A DNA stretch of 64,000 bases from Clostridium chrysemydis (GTDB lineage: Bacteria; Bacillota; Clostridia; Clostridiales; Clostridiaceae), in NCBI RefSeq assembly GCF_015234215.1, contig NZ_JADEKP010000002.1:248001-312000 (forward strand), given 5' to 3'. Below the pieces are notes generated by a model that worked only from the letters and a program-made list of their open reading frames with translations, searched no databases and had not been told where the DNA came from. Positions within the stretch are counted from its first letter, which is position 1; every line of letters starts with the position of its first letter. A program made the translations under genes and the position numbers. Positions 35,801 to 45,107 of the stretch are shown here, piece after piece.

Positions 35801-37978
35801 GGAAATACGTTAGCTAAGAATATTAACTTTAGAGATGTAATACCTCAAGGTTTAACATTTGTACAAGGGTCAGTTACAATCGATGGCACTAGTTATCCAA
35901 GTTATAATCCTTATACTAGCTTTAGTTTATCTAATTTAGATGCTGGAAGCACTGTAGTAGTAAGGTTCAATGCTAAAGTAACATCACTTCCAGCTCCAAG
36001 CTTAATTAGTAATACTGCAAATATTACTTTTGCTTACAAAATAGATCCAAACGGACAAGATATTACTATCCAAACTAATTCAAACACTGTTCAAACTCAA
36101 ATTAATGTAGGTTCATTATATTTAACAAAGGCAGTAGATAAAGCATATTCAACAATGGGGACAATAATAACTTACACTATAACAGTTACGAATAATGGAA
36201 ATGTAGATGCAAGTAACGTCATATTTACAGATACCCTTCAATCAGATGTAACTTTTAATCAAGGTTCTGTAACTGTAAATGGAGTAAGCCATCCAGATTA
36301 TGATCCAAATGTAGGATTTAGTCTAGGAAATATAACTCCGCTTGATTTAGTAACTATAGTATTTAAAGTAACTGTTATTCAAACTCCAACTCACAGTTCA
36401 GTTATTAACTATGCTTTAGGAAGTTTCTTCTATAAAGTAGATCCAAACGGACAAGATTACAGTAAATCAAATCAATCAAATACAGTTTCAACTATAATAA
36501 TAATTCCAAGTATAACTGCAACAAAGGTAGTAAATAAAGCATACGCTACAATTCAGGAAATTTTAAATTATAGTATTTTAATTAAAAATACAGGAAACAC
36601 TACTATTTCAGAAATGGAATTTGCAGATTTCCTTTCAAATGGAGGAACATTTAAAACAGGTACTGTAGTTATTGATGGTATAAGTTATCCAGCATTTGAT
36701 CCTATAGCAGGATTTAATATGCCGAATCCTTTATTATCAGGAAATACTTCTTTAGTAGAGTTTGAAGTAACTGTAACTCAAGTTCCATCGCCTCCACAAA
36801 TTACGAACTATTCAGTTTCAAATGGAGTGTATTATGTAGATCCGTTAGGTGCAAGTTATCCTATAACAACTACTTCTAATACGGTAACTACTAATATAAA
36901 TATTGGAACTCTTACAAATACAAAAACTGTAGATAAGATGTATGCAAGGGTTAATGATACTATTAACTATACTTCAACTATAACAAATACAGGAAATGTA
37001 ACTTTAACAAATCTTTATTTTACTGATAACTTACAAGGAGAATTAGGATTTGTAGGGGGAACAGTTAGTATTAATGGAGTAGTTTATCCAAACTACGATC
37101 CAACTATAGGCTTCTCACTTTCAAATCTAGGTGTTTCTCAAACTGTTACAGTTAGATTTACTGCAAAAATAAATTCTCTTCCTATACCTGCATATGTAAC
37201 TAACACTTCTAATGTAAACTATAATTATAAAATAGATCCAAACGGCTCTACTATAAATAAAGATCAAAGCAGTAATTTAGTTACAACTAATGTAGTTTTA
37301 GGAAGGCTTAATTCAAGCAAAATAGTAGATAAAGAGATAGCAACTTTAAATGATATCTTAACTTACACTATTACTTTAACAAACGTAGGAAATGTAAGTG
37401 ATGATAATGTATTCTTCCAAGACATCCCAAGTACTGGTGTAACATTTAATCCAGGAAGCGTAACTGTAAATGGAGTAGCGCAAGGGGCATATAGTCCTAT
37501 AACAGGATTTAGTTTAGGAAGTATTGGAATAGGTAACGTTGTTATAGTAACATTTACAGTTACAGTAACATCAGTTCCAAGTTCTAATAAAGTAACGAAC
37601 AATTCAATTACTACTTTTAAATATGTAGTAGACCCTAAAGAAGCATCTTATACAGGAACTTCAACTTCAAATACAGTAACAACTAATATAGCTTATGGAA
37701 ATTTAAGTGTTACAAAAGCTGTTAACAAGAAGTATGCAACTATAGGCGAAGAAATAACTTATACAATTACTATTGTTAATATTGGAAATATTAATGCAAC
37801 TAATGTAGTATTTAAAGATCCTACACCTCATAATTCAATATTTGTTATAGGTTCTGTTGCTATTAACGGAGTAGCATATCCTAGCTATAACCCATCAGCA
37901 GGATTTGATTTAAATACTATGACACCAGGTCAAATTATTACTGTAGTTTATAAAGTTCAAGTAGTAGATTTGTGTTAA
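29900..37978 (+). CDS. giant DUF11-repeat protein, 2692 residues
   Basis: The largest gene of the window. Residues 1-345 form a distinct N-terminal beta domain (MSLIPRISIVDKAVLVTIGN..., with TILYAELVWYSSVF and RAAEVTSYIKDS) without signal peptide. Eighteen DUF11 repeats of about 129 residues follow. A typical unit begins ..TK(S/A)VDKAYA..GD.L.YT(V/I)..NTGN..A.N..F.D and contains F..GSV.(I/V)NG..YPSYNP..GFSL. The last repeat ends early at VVYKVQVVDLC, with a single terminal Cys; there is no LPxTG or membrane anchor. The start has a consensus AAGGAGGAAGAG site. Repeats would make an extended rod, on the order of a filament. Lack of an export signal, the SPOCS-linked neighbours and nearby sigma-K-like promoters suggest assembly on the forespore from the mother cell. 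This role is inference. Confidence 0.82.
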   Translation: MSLIPRISIVDKAVLVTIGNSLVICGSNTAPIVSTSDLMKIDGTTTRDYTVSGSSALLNILANSTILYAELVWYSSVFSNVPGATDLRSIQDNPITFTTPKGSYQITPLYKESYNGTSGTIDRYRAAEVTSYIKDSLSGTYSVSNVPISVPTTGLSNSRAGWSLNVIYRNNLLKPQKVIYSSGVSVATSSTPLQSTVTGFTTSTDTDFLKGYATLVSANGGPLSGTEMVYAGPSFAALSNIGNAVNSPSSNPGTAPNNPGNNFFSGVINVANPLDLSNGLININGTRGTLNNDGFIPSQTIGNRNKWDITSVDISNTLIPNQTLLAGQITAGSETDGIQLVALGAQVLAKAPNITATLLSYDIDGDSEYNTEVGEPLAYSIQVKNDGDVDANNVIVSASINSNTSFIPGSVTINDISYPNYNIANGVNLGTVEAKGIVTLMFEVVIKSVPEGGLLHQDANYSYQFLSGIDTITNSGKTNTIEVIVQEGNLSVVKSVSEVNGHINDIVTYTIDIQNTGTQTAQSILFQDKLDPYSSFVSGSVTIDGVTFGDLNPVDGFNLDDLIQNDSTEIKFRTKLNSLPPSTKITNIACVSFKYYLNQYVFSNKKTIFSNSTSIQILFSEIIGERCNNNNYPNIGDTVTYNLSLTNIGNLDSSNVQVLEPQVIGASFVSGSVTINGTSYVNLNPFTGFTLPNPIVAGTTTNIQYGVLVNSLDSSNLIENIANVPFKYQISQGSSIISSEIDSNIVDTVANYVCMNIAKTVDKAYASVGDTLYYKVNVTNNGNINAISTVFLDSIQQEANFISGTVTINGISYPSYNPNIGFTLGTICPGDVFEITFSVKVMSLPNPNIIYDTSSLVYGYLPDPNGNVLSNTIFSNQVQTIINKAQYSVVKSVDKIYAQVGDPLVYTTTITNTGTVPLTNIIFADFVGTCLDFYEGTVYINGVNYPNLNPSDSFPIDDLHPGDTATIVFAATIISNPGVGYIPNMSEATLTYKENPDSPVVTKTVYSNVVKTYDPFANLSITKSVDKAYAGVSDTLTYSFVVSNTGTSTALNTFFSDTLQSEASFVQGSVLINGISKPSFDPEVGFTLGDVVRGRIITVEFKVTVNSLPSPNTIKNNAITTYNYYVDPNGQPISKTATSNTVTTIINSYTATLTKVVDKSYAAVGDVLNYTVTATNTGTVNLENVIFTDLVPVGATFLAGSVIINGVSSQSSNPNSGFSISNILPGGASVIQFKATVTSVPNPPQIKNTASLSFNYKLNPTGPYINGSLTSNTTTTNIKAMSLTNTKSVSKSYGTLGDTITYTSIIANTGTVNAENTMFVDNIPSGLSFVSGTVKINGTSYPSYDPHIGFTLGTILQGNSVTITFDTTVSSIPSSGFVTNTSNIEYQYKIDPNGQYFTSNVSSNSVVTYINCGDLTALKSADRTVVRLTNVINYTVVISNTGNTTLKNLNFKDTIQSESSFNIGSVYVNGENKPLFNPNTGFSLSDIPVGGQTIVSFAVTANSIPLNNELLNKADITYSYFVDPNGSATTKTKSSNETTVMVYDTIMSSDKSVDKALAKIGDTLNFTVTLNNAGNTVAQNILFKDILDSNISFVTDSVYVNNVQKTGYNPSTGFSLDDIVGGGTTTVRFQATVISRPSGNIIYNYATTTYKYTVGADVINGTINTNTTETYVAFGELTVTKSESLSYATISDNIVYTVKVQNTGSVNATGINFKDIIQSDASFIAGSVVVDGISQSGYDPNTGFSLTDLNPNQYHIVTFTIKVDSLPLSGEVQNTANIRFTYKLTPTDTPVTTTTNSNTVIAYIKIGNLQATKTVDKAYATIGDTLNYTITINNLGNATCADIFFKDIVNTNAEFVSGSVKINGTAYPSFNPSTGFSLSDIVGYGSVIVKFAVNVQTLPQDYTIYNKATFDYSYYINPSNPKVLVEGISNTVTTIINVGSLNVTKAVSKAYATIDDVLTYTVTIVNTGNTLAKNINFRDVIPQGLTFVQGSVTIDGTSYPSYNPYTSFSLSNLDAGSTVVVRFNAKVTSLPAPSLISNTANITFAYKIDPNGQDITIQTNSNTVQTQINVGSLYLTKAVDKAYSTMGTIITYTITVTNNGNVDASNVIFTDTLQSDVTFNQGSVTVNGVSHPDYDPNVGFSLGNITPLDLVTIVFKVTVIQTPTHSSVINYALGSFFYKVDPNGQDYSKSNQSNTVSTIIIIPSITATKVVNKAYATIQEILNYSILIKNTGNTTISEMEFADFLSNGGTFKTGTVVIDGISYPAFDPIAGFNMPNPLLSGNTSLVEFEVTVTQVPSPPQITNYSVSNGVYYVDPLGASYPITTTSNTVTTNINIGTLTNTKTVDKMYARVNDTINYTSTITNTGNVTLTNLYFTDNLQGELGFVGGTVSINGVVYPNYDPTIGFSLSNLGVSQTVTVRFTAKINSLPIPAYVTNTSNVNYNYKIDPNGSTINKDQSSNLVTTNVVLGRLNSSKIVDKEIATLNDILTYTITLTNVGNVSDDNVFFQDIPSTGVTFNPGSVTVNGVAQGAYSPITGFSLGSIGIGNVVIVTFTVTVTSVPSSNKVTNNSITTFKYVVDPKEASYTGTSTSNTVTTNIAYGNLSVTKAVNKKYATIGEEITYTITIVNIGNINATNVVFKDPTPHNSIFVIGSVAINGVAYPSYNPSAGFDLNTMTPGQIITVVYKVQVVDLC
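30955..37975 (+). repeat. 18 tandem DUF11 coding repeats
   Basis: About 390-bp coding units, 18 in a row, recognised by the protein pattern rather than by near-identical DNA. Short DNA strings recur, such as GATCCAAACGGA and GATAAAGCATATGC. The copies have diverged well beyond recent duplication; repeats 1-3 and 9 are the most divergent, and 12-14 look most alike. Confidence 0.85.
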
Positions 37979-37991
37979 ATTAAAATGATTT

Positions 37992-38026
37992 TAGGCGTAT
38001 GAATAAAAGTTCATACGCCTTTTTAT
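37992..38026 (+). terminator. terminator after the giant DUF11 gene
   Basis: AGGCGTATGAA and TTCATACGCCT form an 11-bp stem with a TAAAAG-type loop and a T5 tail. Confidence 0.9.
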
Positions 38027-38099
38027 ATAAAAGTATTAACAATATGAATAGTTAGTTTTAAATGATATAAACTTGTAAAAGAAATATTACGTGTAACCG

Positions 38100-38128
38100 T
38101 TGACATATAAAAAATAATATAATATACT
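38100..38128 (+). promoter_or_regulatory. sigma-A promoter of the beta-glucoside operon
   Basis: TTGACA (38100-38105), 17 bp, TATACT (38123-38128). A perfect nine-base-pair hairpin (AGTAATAGC/GCTATTACT, 38147-38170) lies in the early transcript before the RAT site. Confidence 0.8.
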
Positions 38129-38170
38129 CTAGGTAGAAAAGAAACTAGTAATAGCGAGGTAGCTATTACT

Positions 38171-38249
38171 TGAGTATGTAACTGGTAAGCAGGCAGAACT
38201 CAGACTATATAGGAATTTTTGCGTTCCTATCATAGTCTGAGTTTTTTTT
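38171..38249 (+). promoter_or_regulatory. RAT antiterminator site overlapping a terminator
   Basis: GTATGTAACTGGTAAGCAGGCAG (about 38174-38196) resembles the ribonucleic antiterminator target of BglG/LicT proteins. Its 3' end overlaps the 5' arm of a terminator: ACTCAGACTAT (38198-38208) pairs with ATAGTCTGAGT (38232-38242), followed by T8. Binding of the antiterminator encoded just downstream would block the terminator when the sugar is present. Confidence 0.92.
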
Positions 38250-38269
38250 CTGGAAAGGAGGATTTTATA

Positions 38270-39115
38270 ATGAAAATAAGTCAGATACTAAATAATAATG
38301 TAGCTATTGTAAAAAGAGGGGATAACGAGGTGATAGTATATTCTAAAGGAATATCATTTAGGAAAAAAGCAGGGCAAACAATAACAGAAAATGAAATTGA
38401 AAAAACTTATGTTTTAGATTCTAATGATATGTTAGAACACTTTAGTTATCTTTTATCTAACACTGATGAAAATCATATCGTCTTAACAAATGAAATTATT
38501 GATTTTGGTGAAAATTTATTAAATCAAAAGGCAAATAGCTATTTAACTCTGACATTATTAGATCATATTAATTTTGCTTTAAATCGTGCTAAAAAAAATC
38601 AGTTTATTAGCAGTCCTTTGACTTGGGAGGTAAAAAGATTTTATCCTAAGCATTTTGAAATAGGGCTGTATGCGTTAAATAAGATTAATAAGAAATATAA
38701 TATAGAATTTCCAGAAGATGAAGCTGTATCAATTGCATTACATTTTGTAAACTTACAAGAAAATAGAAACAACATCAAAGTAACTATAAAGGCTATGGAG
38801 TCCCTTAGAGATATAATTTCTATAATTCAATTTTCCTACTCAGTAAAAATTGATGAAACATCATTAAACTATATGAGATTAATAACTCATCTTCAATATT
38901 TTCTTTATAGAATCAATAAGGGTCAAATCTATAACGACAATGATGTAGAACTAAATAATCAGGTTAAAAAACTCTATAGTAGAGCTTACGAATGTGTAAA
39001 TAAAATAGGAATTTATATAAAGGAACAATACGATACAGATATATCAATAGATGAGGAAACTTATTTAATGCTTCATATTCACAGAGTGACAAATAGAAAT
39101 GAGAGAGAGGAATAG
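38270..39115 (+). CDS. licT: BglG/LicT-family transcriptional antiterminator
   Basis: A 281-residue RNA-binding regulator. The N-terminal 55 residues (MKISQILNNNVAIVKRGDNEVIVYSKGISFRKKAGQ) are the CAT domain that binds the RAT hairpin. Two PRD domains follow; conserved His lie in LLDHINFALNRA and ALHFVNLQEN (PRD1) and in LITHLQYFLYRI and LMLHIHRV (PRD2). These are phosphorylated by the PTS: the cognate EII inactivates the protein without substrate, and HPr activates it. The frame is open from an upstream TTG at 38219, but that lies inside the terminator loop; the ATG at 38270 behind GGAAAGGAGGATT is right. It controls its own operon through the upstream RAT site. Confidence 0.95.
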   Translation: MKISQILNNNVAIVKRGDNEVIVYSKGISFRKKAGQTITENEIEKTYVLDSNDMLEHFSYLLSNTDENHIVLTNEIIDFGENLLNQKANSYLTLTLLDHINFALNRAKKNQFISSPLTWEVKRFYPKHFEIGLYALNKINKKYNIEFPEDEAVSIALHFVNLQENRNNIKVTIKAMESLRDIISIIQFSYSVKIDETSLNYMRLITHLQYFLYRINKGQIYNDNDVELNNQVKKLYSRAYECVNKIGIYIKEQYDTDISIDEETYLMLHIHRVTNRNEREE

Positions 39116-39117
39116 AA

Positions 39118-40977
39118 ATGAAGTATAAAGAATTTAATAATAAGATTATTGAATTAGTAGGTGGAAAAGAAAACATTCAAGCAGTTGTACACTGCATGAC
39201 TAGATTAAGATTCACATTAAAAGATAGATCAAAAGCTAAAGATGATGAAATAAAAAAATTAGATGGTGTAGTAGATGTTGTATCAAACGATGTTGCATAT
39301 CAGATAATAATCGGAACTCATGTAAGCGAGGTTCATAGTGAACTTATAAATATGTTAGAACTAAGTGGAAATGAAGAGGTTAAAAAGGTTAAAAAAAATC
39401 CAGTAAAAGCGGTATTAGATTTACTTTCTGAATCAATGACACCGATTTTAGAGCCGATTATAGCAGCTGGTATGCTAGCTGGAGTTTTATCACTTTTAAC
39501 TCTTACAGGATTAATATCAGCTGAAAGTCCTACGTTTTTATTATTAGATAACATTAGATCAGCTATATTTTTCTTTTTACCAATATTTATGGCTATGTCT
39601 TGTGCAAAAAGGCTTAATGCTAGTCCATATTTAGCAGTAGCACTTGCAGCTACACTGTTATCAACAGGTATAAATGGTGTAAGTGGTCTTAGCATCTTTG
39701 GAATAGCACTTCCAACGACTACATATTCAAATTCATTTATCCCTATAATTTTAGCAGTATGGTTTATGGGATATGTACAAAAGGGTTTAAAGAAAGTTAT
39801 TCCACAGTTTTTACAATATTTCCTTAATCCAGTATTTACATTAATAATATGTTTACCTATAACTCTTATGTTATTTGGGCCTATAGGAGCTTGGATAGGT
39901 GACGGAATGAGTTTTGTTTGTTTATTCTTGATGGACAAACTAGGAAATTGGAGCGTAATAGCTTTATATGCAGCATTACAACCTTTCTTAATAATGCTTG
40001 GTGCTGGAAACTTTATTATTCCAATAGTAGTGCAATTTCATTCTGAATTAGGTTATGATCCTATTTTTTATGCAGCATGTACAATTTCAGATATAGCAGT
40101 AGCAGGTGCTATGCTAGGATATTTCTTAAGATCTAAAGATAAAAAACAAAAGCAACTTTTCGGTACATTTAGTTTTAGTGCATTGATGGGGGTTACAGAA
40201 CCTGCAATCTACGGTGCATTTGTAAAGTTTAGACGACCTTTTATAGCAGTTATGATTGGTGGTGGAGTAGGAGGTCTATTTGCAGGTATAGCACAGGTTA
40301 AGACATATGCTATGGCTTGGGGACTTGCCGGGTTACCTTCATATATTGGTAATAATGATTATAAGAACTTTTATTCAATGATAATTGCAGTAGTTATTGG
40401 TTTTGTAGTAGCTTGTATTGTTGGGTATTTAATTGGAATACCAAAAGAGGATGATTCAGAAGATGATAATATAGATAAAATAGAAGGATCAAATGAAATT
40501 AAAGATAATAAATCAATTATTAAAAAGTCAGTAGTTTATGGCTGCACATCTGGTGAAATAGTAAAACTTTCAGATATTAAAGATAAGGCTTTCTCTAGTG
40601 GTGCACTTGGTAACGGAGTTGGTATTAATGCAAATTCTAACCTTATAGTCTCACCTATAGAGGGGGAAATAGTTAGCATTTTTCCAACAAAACATGCCTT
40701 TGGGTTAAAAAGTAAAGATGGGGTAGAATTATTAATTCATATAGGAATTAATACTGTCGAACTAGATGGAGAAAATTTTGAACTTATGTCAAAGGTTTCA
40801 GATAAAGTTGAAGTAGGTACTCCTTTAGTAAAAGTAGATTTTGATAACATAAAGAAGCAAGGCTATGATACTACAGTAGTTATGATAGTAACTAATTCTT
40901 ATGAATATATGGATGTAATACCTAGTGAAGCGAATAAAATTGATGAGAAAAATGAATGTTTAAAAGTTATTTTATAA
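39118..40977 (+). CDS. bglF: PTS beta-glucoside transporter, EIIBCA
   Basis: A 619-residue fused permease that imports and phosphorylates aryl- or alkyl-beta-glucosides or cellobiose-like sugars. EIIB is at residues 1-85 with the phospho-Cys C26 in HCMTRLRF. EIIC is at about 105-440, with about ten membrane helices and the GVTEPAIYGAF motif that binds sugar. EIIA is at about 480-619, with the phospho-His in LLIHIGINTVEL. Domain order and length fit the B. subtilis BglP/E. coli BglF type. It is 2 bp after licT and 15 bp before the phospho-beta-glucosidase, so all three form one operon controlled by antitermination. Its EIIA domain is the only one in the window and could also serve MurP. Confidence 0.95.
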   Translation: MKYKEFNNKIIELVGGKENIQAVVHCMTRLRFTLKDRSKAKDDEIKKLDGVVDVVSNDVAYQIIIGTHVSEVHSELINMLELSGNEEVKKVKKNPVKAVLDLLSESMTPILEPIIAAGMLAGVLSLLTLTGLISAESPTFLLLDNIRSAIFFFLPIFMAMSCAKRLNASPYLAVALAATLLSTGINGVSGLSIFGIALPTTTYSNSFIPIILAVWFMGYVQKGLKKVIPQFLQYFLNPVFTLIICLPITLMLFGPIGAWIGDGMSFVCLFLMDKLGNWSVIALYAALQPFLIMLGAGNFIIPIVVQFHSELGYDPIFYAACTISDIAVAGAMLGYFLRSKDKKQKQLFGTFSFSALMGVTEPAIYGAFVKFRRPFIAVMIGGGVGGLFAGIAQVKTYAMAWGLAGLPSYIGNNDYKNFYSMIIAVVIGFVVACIVGYLIGIPKEDDSEDDNIDKIEGSNEIKDNKSIIKKSVVYGCTSGEIVKLSDIKDKAFSSGALGNGVGINANSNLIVSPIEGEIVSIFPTKHAFGLKSKDGVELLIHIGINTVELDGENFELMSKVSDKVEVGTPLVKVDFDNIKKQGYDTTVVMIVTNSYEYMDVIPSEANKIDEKNECLKVIL

Positions 40978-42420
<1,443 letters not shown>

Positions 42421-42447
42421 TAAAAATAAATAATGTGGAGAATTTAA

Positions 42448-42500
42448 ATAGATACTAGATCAGTGATTAGAAACCATAGATTTAGTATCTATTTTTTTTA
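42448..42500 (+). terminator. terminator of the beta-glucoside operon
   Basis: AATAGATACTA and TAGTATCTATT pair across a loop of about 25 bases and are followed by T8. Confidence 0.75.
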
Positions 42501-42580
42501 TTAAAAGAAGGATTTTAGGGAATAAGAATACTATGGAATAAATTACTAGTGAAATAAAATAAAATATTTTAAATAAATAC

Positions 42581-42635
42581 TTGAAACGTTGTTTCAAAGG
42601 TGATAATATATAATCAACAAATGAAAATGATTTCA
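42581..42635 (+). promoter_or_regulatory. MurNAc operon promoter with palindromic operators
   Basis: TTGAAACGTTGTTTCAA (42581-42597) is a perfect 17-bp palindrome whose first six bases can be the -35; TAATAT (42604-42609) lies 17 bp further as a -10. A second TGAAA/TTTCA palindrome follows at 42622-42635, over the transcript start. MurR, encoded at the end of the operon, is the likely ligand; the centre also resembles a catabolite (cre) site. Confidence 0.7.
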
Positions 42636-42666
42636 AAGAAAATTTAATTAAAGGTGGTTTAAGGAT

Positions 42667-43572
42667 ATGGATAGATTAAATTTAGAAAAATTAACAACAG
42701 AAAGCAGAAATTCAAACACATTAAATATAGATAAAGTATCAACTTTAGAAATGGTTAAAATGATAAATAACGAAGACAAAAAAGTTGCAGAAGCAGTAGA
42801 AAAGGAACTTCCAGCTATAGCAGAAGCTATAGATGGAATAGTTGATAGAATAAATAAAGGGGGAAGGCTTATTTATATAGGGGCTGGTACTTCAGGAAGA
42901 CTTGGAATTTTAGATGCATCTGAGTGTCCTCCAACTTACGGAGTTTCAGAAGAGTTAGTTCAAGGAATTATAGCTGGAGGAAAAACAGCTATCTTTAAAG
43001 CAAAAGAAGGGGCAGAGGATTCTAAAGAACTTGCAATAGAAGATTTAAAAGATAAAAACATAACAGAAAATGATACAATAGTAGGCTTAGCAGCATCAGG
43101 GAGAACTCCTTATGTAATAGGTGGCTTAGAGTATGCAAATTCTATAGGTGCCTTAACTGTTTCAGTAACTTGTAATAGCAATTCAGAAGTTTCAAAAGCT
43201 TCTAAGATAAAAATATCTCCAGTAGTTGGAGCAGAAGTAGTTACAGGTTCAACTAGATTAAAATCAGGAACAGCCCAAAAGTTAGTTTTAAATATGTTAT
43301 CAACAGGAAGTATGATTAAACTTGGAAAAGTTTTTGGAAACCTTATGGTAGATGTTCAGTCTACTAATGAAAAGTTAGTTGAAAGAGCAAAGAGAATAGT
43401 AAGTGAAGCAACAGGTGTTACTTTAAAAGAATCAGAAGAAACATTAAATAAAACAGACTTTGATGTAAAGCTTGCAATCTTTATGATTTTATCAGGATTA
43501 GATTTAGATAAAGCTAAAGAAAAGCTAGATAAAAACAAAGGTTATATAGCTAAAGCTTTAGAAGATAAGTAA
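42667..43572 (+). CDS. murQ: N-acetylmuramic acid 6-phosphate etherase
   Basis: A 301-residue SIS-fold enzyme that removes D-lactate from MurNAc 6-phosphate to give GlcNAc 6-phosphate in cell-wall recycling. [21 protein letters not shown] is the MurQ signature and contains the catalytic E86; a second conserved stretch reads [20 protein letters not shown]. Length is typical. It is the first gene of murQ-murP-mupG-murR, behind a promoter with two palindromes. The start has AAAGGTGGTTTAAGG. A stable hairpin without T tail separates it from murP. Confidence 0.97.
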   Translation: MDRLNLEKLTTESRNSNTLNIDKVSTLEMVKMINNEDKKVAEAVEKELPAIAEAIDGIVDRINKGGRLIYIGAGTSGRLGILDASECPPTYGVSEELVQGIIAGGKTAIFKAKEGAEDSKELAIEDLKDKNITENDTIVGLAASGRTPYVIGGLEYANSIGALTVSVTCNSNSEVSKASKIKISPVVGAEVVTGSTRLKSGTAQKLVLNMLSTGSMIKLGKVFGNLMVDVQSTNEKLVERAKRIVSEATGVTLKESEETLNKTDFDVKLAIFMILSGLDLDKAKEKLDKNKGYIAKALEDK

Positions 43573-43576
43573 TTTA

Positions 43577-43656
43577 TATTTGGGAGATTTTAAATCTCCC
43601 AAATAATTAAATAAAATTTATTTAAAGGTATTATAGGAGCTATGTAAACGATTATA
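43577..43656 (+). promoter_or_regulatory. intercistronic hairpin and cre-like site, murQ-murP
   Basis: TATTTGGGAGATTT and AAATCTCCCAAATA (43577-43605) form a long perfect hairpin lacking a T run, so it may protect or process the mRNA or attenuate partly. TGTAAACGATTATA at 43643-43656 resembles a CcpA (cre) box, and TGTAAACGAT recurs before the EIIC gene at 50539. Confidence 0.55.
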
Positions 43657-43676
43657 ATTAAAGGGAGGCTATTATT

Positions 43677-45041
43677 ATGACAAATGCAGAGATTGCAAAA
43701 AATTTAGTCCAATTAGTTGGGGGAAAAGATAATATTAAAAGTGCACAAAATTGTATGACTAGATGCAGACTAGAACTTTTTGATTTTAGTAAAGCTGATA
43801 TTGAAGGGTTAAAAAAATCAGAAGGTGCTTTAGGGGTAGTAGAAGCAGAGGGTCAACTTCAAGTTATTTATGGTCCAGGTAAGGTTAATAAAGTAACAGA
43901 AGAAGTACAAAAACTTTTAGGTGATAAAAAGATAGCTTTAGGGGAAGAAGCAGTAGCAGAAACTAAAGCAAAACTAAAAGAAAAAAATAATACTAAATTT
44001 AAAAATATATTAAAGAAATTAGGTAATGTATTTATTCCACTTATTCCTTTATTTGTTGCTTGTGGATTAGTTTTAGCTGTTAATAATATTGCTAATGTAT
44101 ACTTTGGTGAAGCTTATAAAGCTACCAACGTTTCTCAAATTATAGGTTTAATCGGAAACGGAGTATTCTCAGTTTTATCAGTGTTAGTTGGTGTAAATGC
44201 AGCTAAAGAATTCGGTTCACAAATGCCTATGATGGGCGGTGTTTTAGGTGGTATTTTATCAGCACCAGCACTAGCTAACATAACTTTATTTGGTGAAAAA
44301 TTAACTCCAGGACGTGGCGGAATTATTTCAGTAATATTAGTTGTAGTACTTTCAGTTTATATAGAAAAACTTTGCAGAAAGTTTGTTCCAGAAGTTTTAG
44401 ATTTATTTATAACTCCATTAGTTACTTTAACTATTTCAGTTCTTATAGCATTATTTATACTTCAACCAATCGGAGGGTTTATATCAGATGGTATAGGAAT
44501 GATAGTAGCGCAAACAGTAGCATCAGATAATAAAATAATTGCAATAATTTCAGGTGCAGTATCTGGAGGTTTATTCTTACCTTTAGTTATGACAGGAATG
44601 CACCAAGCTTTAACTCCAATCCACGCAGATTTAATTGCAACAGTAGGATTTACAGTTTTATTACCAATCTTAGCTACAGCTGGTATGGCACAAGTAGGTG
44701 CAACAGTTGCAGTTCTTAAGAGAACTAAAAACGAAAGACTTAAAAAGACAGCTAAAAACGGCTTAGTTCCAGGGGTTCTTGGAATAGGAGAACCTTTAAT
44801 ATACGGAGTTACACTTCCTCTTGGAAAACCATTTTTAGGAGCTTGTCTTGGAGCTGCAATAGGTGGAGCTGTTATGGCAGCCTTTAACGTAGGTGCAGTA
44901 GCACTTGGGGTTTCAGGTTTACCTTTAGCATTACTTATAGCAAACGGAAAAATGCTTCAATTCTTACTAGGAGTTTTAGCTTCTTATATCGGAGGATATG
45001 TATTTACAAATATGTTAGGGTTTGAAGATCCTGTAGAATAA
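43677..45041 (+). CDS. murP: PTS N-acetylmuramic acid transporter, EIIBC
   Basis: A 454-residue EIIBC protein of the sucrose/MurNAc PTS family that imports and 6-phosphorylates MurNAc or MurNAc-containing disaccharide. The EIIB phospho-Cys is C26 in NCMTRCRLEL. EIIC starts at about residue 110 and has GIGEPLIYGVTLPLGKPF as sugar-site motif. It lacks an EIIA domain, as MurP proteins do, and must borrow one (for example from the BglF-type protein encoded 3 kb upstream or a Crr-like protein elsewhere). The ribosome site is AAAGGGAGG. The murQ, mupG and murR neighbours make the substrate assignment strong. Confidence 0.93.
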   Translation: MTNAEIAKNLVQLVGGKDNIKSAQNCMTRCRLELFDFSKADIEGLKKSEGALGVVEAEGQLQVIYGPGKVNKVTEEVQKLLGDKKIALGEEAVAETKAKLKEKNNTKFKNILKKLGNVFIPLIPLFVACGLVLAVNNIANVYFGEAYKATNVSQIIGLIGNGVFSVLSVLVGVNAAKEFGSQMPMMGGVLGGILSAPALANITLFGEKLTPGRGGIISVILVVVLSVYIEKLCRKFVPEVLDLFITPLVTLTISVLIALFILQPIGGFISDGIGMIVAQTVASDNKIIAIISGAVSGGLFLPLVMTGMHQALTPIHADLIATVGFTVLLPILATAGMAQVGATVAVLKRTKNERLKKTAKNGLVPGVLGIGEPLIYGVTLPLGKPFLGACLGAAIGGAVMAAFNVGAVALGVSGLPLALLIANGKMLQFLLGVLASYIGGYVFTNMLGFEDPVE

Positions 45042-45057
45042 TTAAAATATAAATTAA

Positions 45058-45082
45058 GGGGGTGCTAAATTTAAGCATCCCC
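45058..45082 (+). promoter_or_regulatory. intercistronic hairpin, murP-mupG
   Basis: GGGGGTGCT and AGCATCCCC pair (one G-U) around AAATTTA. There is no T run, so it is probably an mRNA-stability element like the one between murQ and murP. Confidence 0.6.
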
Positions 45083-45107
45083 TATAAGTAGATAAGGAGA
45101 GTTTTTT

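Noticed and set aside
30955-37975. Regular repeated DNA that could suggest a CRISPR-like or minisatellite array
   Set aside because: The period is about 390 bp, all in one reading frame, with divergence typical of protein domain repeats; there are no short identical repeats with unique spacers.
38219-38269. N-terminal extension of the antiterminator from TTG 38219
   Set aside because: The extension would be encoded by the terminator loop and arm upstream of a consensus ribosome site; ATG 38270 is the natural start.
39333-39938. 201-residue reverse-strand frame inside the EIIBCA gene
   Set aside because: It is a shadow of the well-supported PTS gene, without ribosome site or recognisable domains. 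The other long opposite-strand frames inside ade, the OPT gene, ABC-F and GH3 genes were dropped for the same reason.
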